A stretch of DNA of 64,000 nt, taken from positions 1 through 64,000 of the forward strand of contig DASXOZ010000019.1 in NCBI GenBank assembly GCA_036493895.1. Reading direction: 5' to 3'. Source of the DNA: Candidatus Binatia bacterium (GTDB lineage: Bacteria; Desulfobacterota; Binatia; UBA1149; CAITLU01). Positions 55,940-64,000 of this stretch are shown here, in pieces. The notes beneath the pieces are model-generated. The model worked only from the letters and a program-made list of their open reading frames with translations. It made no database searches and was not told where the DNA came from. Position numbers and translations under genes: made by a program. How positions within the stretch are numbered: the first letter of the stretch is position 1; every line of letters starts with the position of its first letter.

Positions 55940-56734
55940 ATGGCAAAACGTGACAGGGTTCTCATTACCGGCGCTTCTTCGGGAATCGGCGAAGCGCTTG
56001 CGCGCCGATTCGCAGCGGCCGGCCACGACCTGGTGCTCGTCGCGCGCCGCCGCGCCAAGCTGAAAGCGCTGGCCGCCGCCCTCGAAAGCAAGCACGGCAT
56101 CCGCGCCGCCGTCGAGGTGGCCGATCTCGCCAAGCCCGGCGCCGCCGCCAAGCTCGCGGCCAAACTGGCCAAGCGCCGCGTCGTCGTCGACATCCTCGTC
56201 AACAACGCCGGCATCAACGCGCAAGGCCGGTTCCACGAGATGCCGCCGGAGGAGAACCTGGACATCGTCGCGCTCAACGTCACCGCAGCAACCGAAGTGC
56301 TCGCGGCGTTCCTGCCGTCGATGACGAAACGAGGCCACGGCCGCGTGCTCAATGTTGCCTCGGCGTCGTCGTTCGTTCCCGTGCCGTACATGGCGACGTA
56401 TGCGGCGTCCAAAGCGTACTTGTTGTCGCTGACCGAATCGCTGGCCGAAGAGCTCGACGGCACCGGGGTGACGATCACCGCGCTCTGCCCCGGCGTCACC
56501 GACACGCCGATGCTCACGTACATGGAGAAACAGGACCCGGCGTTCACCAGGCTGATCTCGCTCACCGTGGCGGACGTCCACGCGGTAGCAGCCGAAGGCT
56601 TTGACGCGTGCATGGCCGGCGAAGTGATCCGCGTGCCCGGTATCGTCAACCTCCTCGCGACGATCTCCGCACGTGCGGTTCCGCGCTGGGTCGTGCGGCG
56701 CGTCTCGGGCTTCCTCGGCCGCACCACCCACTGA
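55940..56734 (+). CDS. Short-chain dehydrogenase/reductase
   Basis: 264 aa classical SDR. The NAD(P) motif is VLITGASSGIGEALARRFAA, the structural motif is VDILVNNAGINAQGRF, and the catalytic Ser-Tyr-Lys set is seen in VLNVASASSFVPVPYMATYA with AASKAYLLSLTESLAEEL following. ARRRAKLKALAAAL in the beta2-alpha3 region suggests NADP preference. The start at 55940 (MAKRDRVLI) is the family-type N-terminus. Substrate unknown. Confidence 0.9.
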   Translation: MAKRDRVLITGASSGIGEALARRFAAAGHDLVLVARRRAKLKALAAALESKHGIRAAVEVADLAKPGAAAKLAAKLAKRRVVVDILVNNAGINAQGRFHEMPPEENLDIVALNVTAATEVLAAFLPSMTKRGHGRVLNVASASSFVPVPYMATYAASKAYLLSLTESLAEELDGTGVTITALCPGVTDTPMLTYMEKQDPAFTRLISLTVADVHAVAAEGFDACMAGEVIRVPGIVNLLATISARAVPRWVVRRVSGFLGRTTH

Positions 56735-56800
56735 CGCGAATGCGCGACAGCTACGGATGTTCGTGTCATAGGTACCTGCCGCCATTTCGGCGCGAGTGAC

Positions 56801-57688
56801 ATGAGCGACAAGACCGCACGAAAAATGCCGGCGCTCACTTCCGAGGCGCGGCTCAATTATCGCCGAATCGGCCTGCAGCGGGACGGCTTTTCGGACATCT
56901 ACCATCGCCTGGTCGCCGCGTCGTGGCCGATGCTGCTGGTCTTCCTCGCCTGCCTCTATCTCTCGGTCAACGCGCTGTTCGCGATCGCGTACATGACCGT
57001 CGGCGGCGTGACCAACGCCAGGCCCGGATCGTTCGCTGACGCGTTCTTCTTCAGCATCCAGACCATCGCGACCATCGGCTACGGCACGATGGCGCCCGAG
57101 AGTTTTGCCGCGCACATGGTGGTCGTCTGCGAGGTATTCGTCGGGCTGGTCGGCCTGGCGATGATCACCGGCATCACGTTCAGCAAATTCGCCAGGCCGA
57201 CGGCGCGCGTGCGCTTCAGCAGGAACGCGATCATCACGACGCGCGAAGGCGTGCCGTCTCTGATCTTCCGCATGGCCAACGAGCGCGGCACGAGCCTGGT
57301 CGAGGCCAGCGCGCACGTGGCGCTGCTTCGCGACGAGGTGACGCTCGAGGGCGAGGAGGTGCGGCGGTTTCACGACCTCGCGCTGATCCGCCAGACCAAC
57401 CTTCTGTTCACGCTGAGCTGGACGGTCGTCCATCCGATCGCCGCGCCGAGCCCGCTCGTCGGCGCCGACGCACAATCGCTGGAAGCAGTGGATGCGGCGG
57501 TCGTCGTCTCGGTGCTCGGCATCGACGAGACTACCGGCCAGACGGTGCACGCAAGGCACGCCTATAATGCAGCCGACATCCTGTGGAACGTGCGCTTTGC
57601 CGACATGTTCAGCGAGTCGGGCGGACAGAGCACGATGGATTTCGGCCGCTTCGACCACGTCGTCGCGAACGACGGCGGGACAACTTAG
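56801..57688 (+). CDS. KirBac-type inward rectifier potassium channel
   Basis: 295 aa. Two membrane helices flank the pore: M1 (WPMLLVFLACLYLSVNALFA), pore helix SFADAFFFSIQTIATIGYGT with the selectivity filter TIGYG, and M2 (VVVCEVFVGLVGLAMITGIT). The C-terminal ~170 residues form the cytoplasmic Kir beta-sandwich (RFSRNAIITTREGVPSLIFR, LRDEVTLEGEEVRRFHDLAL). The protein is complete and should form a tetramer. Kir channels are gated by lipids, pH or ligands in the cytosolic domain. It may help set membrane potential; no regulator is adjacent. Confidence 0.94.
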   Translation: MSDKTARKMPALTSEARLNYRRIGLQRDGFSDIYHRLVAASWPMLLVFLACLYLSVNALFAIAYMTVGGVTNARPGSFADAFFFSIQTIATIGYGTMAPESFAAHMVVVCEVFVGLVGLAMITGITFSKFARPTARVRFSRNAIITTREGVPSLIFRMANERGTSLVEASAHVALLRDEVTLEGEEVRRFHDLALIRQTNLLFTLSWTVVHPIAAPSPLVGADAQSLEAVDAAVVVSVLGIDETTGQTVHARHAYNAADILWNVRFADMFSESGGQSTMDFGRFDHVVANDGGTT

Positions 57689-57727
57689 CCGCTAGCCGGC
57701 CGGGCGCCGGCCCGCAGCGCCGGCGCA

Positions 57728-57785
57728 GACTGCGAGACGTCGAGTCCGGGTCACCCGGCTGGGGCTGCCGCCGCGCAGTCTTTTT
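57728..57785 (+). terminator. Candidate terminator after the Kir channel gene
   Basis: GACTGCG (57728-57734) pairs with CGCAGTC (57774-57780), directly followed by five T residues. The interior holds a second small hairpin CCGGG-TCA-CCCGG. The enclosing loop is long, so folding is less certain, but the T-run placement supports termination before the efflux operon. Confidence 0.45.
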
Positions 57786-57986
57786 CCCCTCCATTGTCTC
57801 CCCTCAGTTGCCTCGCGTGGCGGATGAACATGTCTGCCGAAGCGTGATACAGGTCTCACGACGGTCGGCCTCCACCGCCGCAAACGATCGGGACCGGAAC
57901 ACGCGCGCTCATGCGCGCCACGGAGTCGAGTGGATGCGAGCACATCTTGGCGGCGCTTCCGATCGGGTTGCGGGCGGGAGCCGCGG

Positions 57987-59297
57987 TTGAAAAGCCGCAC
58001 AAAGCTCCTGCGCCGGCAGCTGCTCCTTGTTGCCGCGGTCGCACTGGTCATTGCTTCCGCGGCGGCGTGTCATCACGCGCCGGGCGGGGGTCCTCCGCCC
58101 CCAAGCGTCGACGTGCTGCAGCCCGTACCGCGCGAAGTGCTCGACTGGGACGAGTACACCGCGCGCCTGGAGGCAATCGACTCGGTCGAGATCCGCCCCC
58201 GCGTCAGCGGCTACCTGCAGTCGATCCGCTTCCAGGACGGCGCGATGGTACGCAAGGGCGACCTGCTGTTCGTCATCGATCCGCGTCCCTACGACGCGAC
58301 GCTTCGCCACGCGGAATCCGACGTGGCCGCGGCCAAGGCCCGCCTGTCCCTGGCGCAGAAAAATTTCGCGCGCAGCGCGGAGCTGATCCGCACGCATGCG
58401 ATCTCCCAGGAAGAGGCCGACATCCGCCAGTCGAACGTGGAGCAGGCCGATGCCGCGGTGATGCAGGCCGATGCCGCGGTCGACGGCGCCAGGCTCGACG
58501 TCGAATTCACGCAACTGACGGCGCCGATCAGCGGGCGCATCGGCCGCAAGCTGGTCACCGAGGGAAACCTCGTCAACGGCGGCGTCGGCAGCCAAGGAAC
58601 CCTGCTCACGACGATCGTGATGCTCGACCCCCTGTACGTATACTTCGAGGCCGACGAGCGCTCCTACCTGAAATACATGCACCTGGCCGAGAGCGGCGAG
58701 CGTCCTACATCACGCGAATTCCACCATCCCGTATGGATCGGCGTGGCGGACGAAGAGGGATTCCCCCGCGAGGGGACGATGGACTTCGTCGACAACCAGT
58801 TCGATCGCGGCACCGGCACGATGGTCGGACGCGCGATCATCGCGAACGCCGACCTTCTGCTTTCGCCCGGCCTGTTCGCGCGCCTTCGTCTTCCGGGCAG
58901 CGGACCGTACGGCGCCGTCGTCATTCCCGACGAAGCGGTGGGCAACGACCAGTCGCAGAAATTCGTCTGGGTCGTGGACGACGAGAACAAGGCGGCAATC
59001 CGCTACATCAAGACCGGCCCGTTGCTCGACGGGGCGCGCGTCGTGCGCGACGGGCTGACGCGCCAGGACTGGGTCATCGTCGCGGGCACCCAGAGGGTGC
59101 GCCCCGACGCGCTCGTCGATCCGCATCGCGTCGACAACTCGAAGCTATTGCCGCCGGAAGCGCGCGGTGCCGCCACTCCCGCATCTCCGCCGGCCGATGC
59201 CGCTGCTGGCGCCTCCTCGGTTGCACCGCCGCCGGCGAAGCCGCCGGCCGACAAGCCCGCTTCGCCAGCGCCCGCTTCCTCGCCGCCGCAGCGATGA
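57987..59297 (+). CDS. RND efflux periplasmic adaptor (MFP) lipoprotein
   Basis: 436 aa from TTG 57987. The signal KSRTKLLRRQLLLVAAVALV ends in SAAAC, so it is anchored to the inner membrane by a lipid. The barrel-sandwich domain has VEIRPRVSGYLQSIRFQDGA and DLLFVIDPRPYDATLRHAES, followed by a helical hairpin (NFARSAELIRTHAISQEEAD) and ISGRIGRKLVTEGNLV. The C-terminal ~50 residues are Pro/Ala-rich. It bridges the RND pump and the outer-membrane factor. Its TGA overlaps the pump start (ATGA). No TetR regulator is adjacent; the 298-nt upstream gap holds the likely promoter. Confidence 0.93.
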   Translation: MKSRTKLLRRQLLLVAAVALVIASAAACHHAPGGGPPPPSVDVLQPVPREVLDWDEYTARLEAIDSVEIRPRVSGYLQSIRFQDGAMVRKGDLLFVIDPRPYDATLRHAESDVAAAKARLSLAQKNFARSAELIRTHAISQEEADIRQSNVEQADAAVMQADAAVDGARLDVEFTQLTAPISGRIGRKLVTEGNLVNGGVGSQGTLLTTIVMLDPLYVYFEADERSYLKYMHLAESGERPTSREFHHPVWIGVADEEGFPREGTMDFVDNQFDRGTGTMVGRAIIANADLLLSPGLFARLRLPGSGPYGAVVIPDEAVGNDQSQKFVWVVDDENKAAIRYIKTGPLLDGARVVRDGLTRQDWVIVAGTQRVRPDALVDPHRVDNSKLLPPEARGAATPASPPADAAAGASSVAPPPAKPPADKPASPAPASSPPQR

Positions 59298-62200
59298 ACA
59301 TCTCGCGCTTCTTCATCGACCGGCCGATCTTCGCGACGGTGCTCGCGGTCGTGACGATCGTGCTCGGCACCGTCGGGTACGAGAATCTTCCGGTCGCCCA
59401 GTATCCGGAGGTCGTGCCACCGACGATCGTCGTGCAGGCTTCCTATCCGGGCGCACCGCCGGAGGTCGTCGCCGACACCGTCGCCACTCCGATCGAGCAG
59501 GAGGTCAACGGCGTCGAGGACATGCTCTACATGTCCTCGCAGTGCACGACGTCGGGCCAGATGACGCTGACGATCACGTTCCGGCTCGGCACCAACCTCG
59601 ATACGGCCCAGGTCCTCGTCCAGAACCGCGTCGCAATTGCCGAGCCGCGGCTTCCCGACGACGTACGCCGCATCGGCATCACGACGCTGAAGAGCTCACC
59701 CGACCTGCTGATGGTCGTGCACCTGGTGTCGCCGTCCAAGCGCTTCGACCAGCTCTACATCGGCAACTACGCGCTGATCCAGGTCCGCGACGTGCTGCGG
59801 CGCATCGACGGCGTCGGTGACGTCAACATGTTCGGGCTGCGCGAGTACAGCATGCGGGTCTGGCTCGACCCCGAGAAGCTGAACAGCCGCAACCTTGCCG
59901 CCAGCGACATCGTCGATGCCCTGAGATCCCAGAACATCCAGGTCGCCTCCGGCGTCATCGGCCAGGCGCCGGGACCGCCCGGCCACGCCTTCGAGCTTCC
60001 CGTGACGACGCTCGGGCGACTGCGCGACCCGGAGGAATTCGGCCAGATCGTCGTCAAGACCGGCGCCGACGGCCGCATCACGCGGGTGCGCGACGTCGCC
60101 CGCATCGAGCTCGGCGCGCGCGACTACACCACCAACAGCTACCTCAACCACGAGACCGCCGTCGCGATGGCCGTCGCCCAGAGGCCCGGGTCCAACGCCC
60201 TGGCAACCTCGGACGCCGTCGAGAAGACGATGGCGGATCTTTCGAAGAACTTTCCCGAGGGGCTCGAATACCGCATCGTCTACAACCCGACGATCTTCGT
60301 GCGCCAGTCGATCCAGGAAGTGATCCACACCCTGTTCGAGGCGATCGGGCTGGTCGTGCTGGTCGTGCTGCTCTTCCTGCAGAACTGGCGTACGGCGCTG
60401 ATCCCGCTGCTGGCCATCCCCGTGTCGCTGGTCGGTACCTTCGCCGCGATGGCGGTGTTCGGGTTCTCGCTCAACATGCTCTCGCTGTTCGGCCTCGTGC
60501 TGGCCATCGGCATCGTCGTCGACGATGCCATCGTCGTCGTCGAGAACGTGGAGCGGCACATGGCCACCGGCCTCGATCCGGCCGAAGCGGCACGCCGCGC
60601 GATGGACGAAGTCACCGGCGCGGTCATCGCCATCGCGTTCGGCCTGTCCGCAGTGTTCGTTCCCACCGCGTTCCTCGGCGGCATCTCGGGCCAGTTCTAC
60701 CGCCAGTTCGCGCTGACGATCGCCGTGGCGACGATGTTGTCGGCATTCAATTCGCTGACGCTGAGCCCTGCGATGTGCGCGCTGCTGCTGCGGCCTCACG
60801 GGGCTGCCAAAGACCCCTTTTCGCGGGCCTGGGACCGGATCACCGGCAGGTTCTTTCGCGCGTTCAATCGTATCTTCGAGCGCGTGAACGCGGCCTATGC
60901 CACAGCGGTCGGCAAGGTTACGCGCCGAAGCCCGCTCGCGCTGCTTCTGTACGGCGCACTTCTGGCTCTTACCGTCTTCGGCTTCCGCACGGTTCCGACC
61001 GGATTCATTCCTGCGCAGGACAAGGGCTACCTGATCGTCGCGATCCAGCTTCCCGACGGGGCGTCGCTCGAGCGCACCGATGCGGTGGTTCGCCAGGCGA
61101 TCGACCTCATCCTGGACACGCCGGGAGTCCAGTTCGCGGTGGCGTTCGCGGGGTTTTCCGGCGCGACGCGCGCGACCGCTGCCAATGCCGGCGCGATCTT
61201 CGTCGGCCCCAAGCCGTTCGAAGAAAGGGTCAACGGACCAACCGCCAACGACTTGAGGACCTCGCTGCAGAAGAAACTCGGCGCGATCGCCGCTGCGAAC
61301 ATCTTCGTGATCGCGCCTCCGCCGGTGCAGGGACTCGGAACCTCGGGCGGCTTCAAGCTGCTCGTCGAGGATCACGCCGGCCGCGGACCCAAGGCCCTGC
61401 AGGACGCGACCGATTCGCTGGTGAGCGCGGCGCGCGCGAACCCGGATCTGTCCGGCGTCTTCACGACGTACCGGGCATCGACGCCGCTGCTGTACGCCGA
61501 CATCGACCGCGTCAAGGCCGAGAAGCTGGGCGTGCCTCTGGGGACGCTGTTCGACACCCTTCAGATCTATCTCGGCTCCATCTACGCGAACGACTTCAAT
61601 CGATTCGGCCGCACCTTCCAGGTCAGGGCCCAGGCAGAAGGAGATTTTCGCGCCGAGCCCGACCAGGTGACGCGCCTGAAAACCCGCAACACCCAGGGTG
61701 AGATGGTGCCGCTCGGCTCCGTCGTCGATCTGCAATGGCGAAACGGCCCCGACCGCATCGTGCGCTACAACATGTTTCCTGCCGCCGAGGTCACCGGCGA
61801 CTCCGCGCCCGGAGGCAGCCAGGGCGCGGCGATGAACACGATGGAGAGCCTGGCCGCAAGCACGCTGCCGCTCGGCATGCAGCTCGAATGGACCGACCTC
61901 GCCTACCAGGCCCACCTGGCCGGCAACACCGCGATCCTGCTCTTCCCGCTCTGCGTGCTGTTCGTCTTCCTCGTCCACTCGGCCGAGTACGAGAGCTGGA
62001 GCCTGCCGCTGGCGATCATCCTGATCGCGCCGATGTGCATTCCGTTCGCGCTGCTCGGCACCTGGATCGAGGGCATGGACAACAACCTGATCACGCAGAT
62101 CGGCTTCATCGTGCTGATCGGCCTGGCCGCCAAGAACGCGGTACTGATCGTCGAGTTCGCCAGGCAGCGCCAAGAGGAAGGTCTCGACCGATTCGCTGCC

Positions 62201-62521
62201 GCCACCGAGTCGGCGCGGCTGCGGCTGCGCCCGATCCTGATGACCTCGTTCGCATTCATCCTCGGCGTGCTGCCGCTGGCGCGCGCGACCGGGGCGGGCG
62301 CAGAGATGAGGCGCGCGCTCGGAACAGCCGTCTTCAGCGGCATGCTCGGTGTCACGATCCTCGGTCTTTTCCTTACGCCGGTGTTCTACGTGCTGCTGGC
62401 CAAGCGCACGCGCCCGGCCGCGGGTCCGCAAGGCGAGGCGCCGGCGGCGGACGCGGCCCCGTCCCAGCCGCCGGCGCATACGGACGCAGCAAGAGGCGGC
62501 GAACAGGCCAGACATGACTGA
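59294..62521 (+). CDS. RND family multidrug efflux transporter (HAE1 type)
   Basis: 1075 aa, twelve predicted helices. It is the proton-driven pump of an AcrAB-TolC-like system. N-terminal ISRFFIDRPIFATVLAVVTI is the standard TM1. The proton-relay aspartates are in TM4 (LAIGIVVDDAIVVVENVERH, DD) and the partner Lys is in TM10 (LAAKNAVLIVEFARQRQ). Large periplasmic loops ~40-330 and ~560-870 give porter domains. The start MNISRF at 59294 is the family N-terminus. It overlaps the adaptor by 4 nt and the outer-membrane gene by 8 nt. Likely substrates are hydrophobic drugs or toxins, not resolvable here. Confidence 0.96.
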   Translation: MNISRFFIDRPIFATVLAVVTIVLGTVGYENLPVAQYPEVVPPTIVVQASYPGAPPEVVADTVATPIEQEVNGVEDMLYMSSQCTTSGQMTLTITFRLGTNLDTAQVLVQNRVAIAEPRLPDDVRRIGITTLKSSPDLLMVVHLVSPSKRFDQLYIGNYALIQVRDVLRRIDGVGDVNMFGLREYSMRVWLDPEKLNSRNLAASDIVDALRSQNIQVASGVIGQAPGPPGHAFELPVTTLGRLRDPEEFGQIVVKTGADGRITRVRDVARIELGARDYTTNSYLNHETAVAMAVAQRPGSNALATSDAVEKTMADLSKNFPEGLEYRIVYNPTIFVRQSIQEVIHTLFEAIGLVVLVVLLFLQNWRTALIPLLAIPVSLVGTFAAMAVFGFSLNMLSLFGLVLAIGIVVDDAIVVVENVERHMATGLDPAEAARRAMDEVTGAVIAIAFGLSAVFVPTAFLGGISGQFYRQFALTIAVATMLSAFNSLTLSPAMCALLLRPHGAAKDPFSRAWDRITGRFFRAFNRIFERVNAAYATAVGKVTRRSPLALLLYGALLALTVFGFRTVPTGFIPAQDKGYLIVAIQLPDGASLERTDAVVRQAIDLILDTPGVQFAVAFAGFSGATRATAANAGAIFVGPKPFEERVNGPTANDLRTSLQKKLGAIAAANIFVIAPPPVQGLGTSGGFKLLVEDHAGRGPKALQDATDSLVSAARANPDLSGVFTTYRASTPLLYADIDRVKAEKLGVPLGTLFDTLQIYLGSIYANDFNRFGRTFQVRAQAEGDFRAEPDQVTRLKTRNTQGEMVPLGSVVDLQWRNGPDRIVRYNMFPAAEVTGDSAPGGSQGAAMNTMESLAASTLPLGMQLEWTDLAYQAHLAGNTAILLFPLCVLFVFLVHSAEYESWSLPLAIILIAPMCIPFALLGTWIEGMDNNLITQIGFIVLIGLAAKNAVLIVEFARQRQEEGLDRFAAATESARLRLRPILMTSFAFILGVLPLARATGAGAEMRRALGTAVFSGMLGVTILGLFLTPVFYVLLAKRTRPAAGPQGEAPAADAAPSQPPAHTDAARGGEQARHD

Positions 62522-63941
62522 GACCGCTTCCAGCTCTGGCCGATATCGCGGCAAGCCGGTCGCGACGCTCGCGGTCGCCGTGGCGGTTGCTGCGCTTGCC
62601 ACCTGTGCGGGATGCGCACTGGGCCACAATTACCACCGGCCCGACGTGCAGGTTCCCGAATCGATCCGCGGCCAGAGCGGCGAGCCCGACGCAGCGACGC
62701 TGGCCGATCTCGGATGGTGGGAAGTGTTCGCCGATTCCGACCTGCAAGCCCTGCTCACCGAAGCGGTGGCGGCCAACCACGACCTCAAGGCCGCGACCGC
62801 ACGAGTCGAGCAGGAGCGCCAGCTCGTCGGCGTCGCGCGCGCCGACTTGCTGCCGCATATCGACTACAGCGCCCAGGCGACGCGCGAGCGCAGCCAGATC
62901 ACCACCACCAAGCAAACCTTCAATTCGTTTCTCGGTGCCTTCAGCCTCGCGTGGGAGATCGACCTGTGGGGGCGCATTCGCCGCCTGACCGAAGCAGCGA
63001 CCGCGGAGTTCTACGCTGCCGAGGACGTCCGGCGCGGCGTACTGCTCACCGTTTCGAGCGACGTGGCAACGAGCTACTTCGAGCTGATCGATCTCGACCA
63101 GGAGATGGCCATCGCGCGCGAGTCGGCGGACTCGTTCCGCGAGACCCGCGACCTGTTCAACCACCGCTTCGAAGGCGGCATCGGCACCTTGCTCGAAGTC
63201 TCGCGTGCAGACGCGGCGCTGAGCGGAGCCGAATCCCAGATTCCCGACATCCAGAGCCAGATCACCGCCAAGGAAAACCAGATCTGCGTACTGCTCGGCC
63301 GTATTCCCGGGCCGATCGAGCGCGGCTCGAGCCTCGCGCAGCCGGCAATCGCGGCGCGAATTCCCGTCGGCTTGCCGTCCGAGCTGCTGCAGAGGCGGCC
63401 CGACGTGCTGCAGGCCGAGCATGACGTGATGGCGGCAAATGCCGAAGCCGGCGCGGCGCTGGCTTCGTTCTTCCCACGCTTCGGCCTTACCAGTCTGTAC
63501 GGCGGGCAGAGCTCGGAGCTGGAGGACATCGTCAAGCATGCGAATTACATCTGGGCGGTGGGCGGAACGCTTTCCGGGCCCCTGTTCGAGGGCGGACGGC
63601 TGCTGGCCAGCTACCGCGCGCAGAACGCACAGCTCGACGAGGCAGTGGAGCACTACTCGCAGTCCACCGTGCAGGCCTTCGGGGAGGTCTCGAGCCTGCT
63701 CGTCTCCCACGACACGCTGCGAAGCGTGCGCGAGCGGCGGGCCGACCAGGTCGAGCAGCTTCGAACGTCGGTGCGGTTGTCGCTGCAGCGCTACCGCGAC
63801 GGCATCGCGAGCTATTACGAGGTGCTCGAGGCACAGCAGCAGTTCTTCCCGTCGCAGGTCGACCTCGTGCGCACCCAGCGCGACGAGCTCGTCACGATGA
63901 TCAGCCTTTACCGCGCCCTCGGCGGCGGCTGGAAGCTGTAA
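62514..63941 (+). CDS. NodT/TolC-type outer-membrane factor
   Basis: 475 aa. The signal VATLAVAVAVAALATCAGCAL has a lipobox cysteine (CAGC), so it is an outer-membrane lipoprotein like OprM. Repeated helical and strand segments follow the TolC pattern: AATARVEQERQLVGVARADL, LAWEIDLWGRIRRLTEAATA, ELLQRRPDVLQAEHDVMAAN and LSGPLFEGGRLLASYRAQNA. The C-terminal LYRALGGGWKL is the usual end. Completes the tripartite pump; the 59 nt after its stop contain no other gene. Confidence 0.94.
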   Translation: MTETASSSGRYRGKPVATLAVAVAVAALATCAGCALGHNYHRPDVQVPESIRGQSGEPDAATLADLGWWEVFADSDLQALLTEAVAANHDLKAATARVEQERQLVGVARADLLPHIDYSAQATRERSQITTTKQTFNSFLGAFSLAWEIDLWGRIRRLTEAATAEFYAAEDVRRGVLLTVSSDVATSYFELIDLDQEMAIARESADSFRETRDLFNHRFEGGIGTLLEVSRADAALSGAESQIPDIQSQITAKENQICVLLGRIPGPIERGSSLAQPAIAARIPVGLPSELLQRRPDVLQAEHDVMAANAEAGAALASFFPRFGLTSLYGGQSSELEDIVKHANYIWAVGGTLSGPLFEGGRLLASYRAQNAQLDEAVEHYSQSTVQAFGEVSSLLVSHDTLRSVRERRADQVEQLRTSVRLSLQRYRDGIASYYEVLEAQQQFFPSQVDLVRTQRDELVTMISLYRALGGGWKL

Positions 63942-64000
63942 TTCAGCTGGCGCGTTCGGTGATCAGCGTCCCGCTTTGATCAGTGACGCGATCGTGAACC

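Noticed and set aside
57911..59293. An N-terminal extension fusing the RND pump frame to the adaptor
   Set aside because: The open frame runs through the adaptor gene in another phase. The pump has its family N-terminus at ATG 59294 with a 4-nt overlap.

Overview
The window is a GC-rich bacterial chromosome segment with short intergenic gaps, many 4-nt stop/start overlaps and frequent GTG/TTG starts. Housekeeping genes dominate: tRNA-Arg, two tRNA-Ser, serS, gatCAB, secA, argJ, engB, rpoZ, an rpoH-type sigma factor, ispA, xseA/xseB, ftsEX-envC-ctpA, lgt and hrpB. It has a Gram-negative envelope: an RND tripartite pump with an outer-membrane factor, and many lipoproteins. Gene content and an acidic conserved protein at 2365 suggest a deltaproteobacteria-like lineage (Myxococcota, Desulfobacterota or Binatota type). 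That placement is inference; no rRNA is present. No prophage, insertion sequence, integrase or CRISPR array was found.

Layout. 1-5.1 kb: three minus-strand tRNAs interleaved with a lipoprotein, a TetR regulator with a candidate operator, the acidic conserved protein, a MazF/PemK-type toxin-antitoxin pair whose toxin has lost its middle, and a GST-like protein. 5.1-12.4 kb: a beta-hydroxyacid dehydrogenase, yraN-serS on the minus strand, and divergently gatC-gatA-[30-bp repeat array]-gatB-glycosyltransferase. 12.4-17.2 kb: an orphan OpuC-like binding protein, a membrane-anchored glycosyltransferase, a large secreted protein of unknown role and a zinc alcohol dehydrogenase. 17.4-22 kb: two tandem paralogous soluble sensor kinases. 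22-31 kb: minus-strand argJ, secA, engB, two small exported proteins, a CinA-like protein, rpoH and rpoZ. 31-34 kb: NnrU-like and other membrane proteins, then a collagen-like secreted protein.

34-45.3 kb is a long minus-strand train: lgt-tlpA, then ftsE-ftsX-envC-ctpA-xseA-M23-mobA-xseB-ispA-tlyA. It combines cell-division peptidoglycan control with exonuclease VII and isoprenoid genes. 45.4-57.7 kb holds scattered metabolic genes (ferredoxin reductase, nitroreductase, O-methyltransferase, hrpB, MBL hydrolase, CobW GTPase, F420/PPOX-type protein, methyltransferase, a second Lgt-family protein, SDR, KirBac channel). 57.9-63.9 kb is a complete three-gene RND efflux operon.

The least ordinary signals are: (i) an in-frame array of four 30-bp units between gatA and gatB that places a start codon in the loop of repeated GC hairpins and encodes a 40-residue peptide overlapping both neighbours by GTGA; (ii) the deleted toxin beside an intact antitoxin; (iii) a dispersed palindromic REP-like element at three distant sites, plus a second GGGGAC...GTCCCC type whose copy forms the N-terminus of a PPOX gene; (iv) LytM-fold proteins in the division cluster that lack catalytic histidines; and (v) an RpoH-type sigma factor with a ~180-residue charged N-terminal extension.
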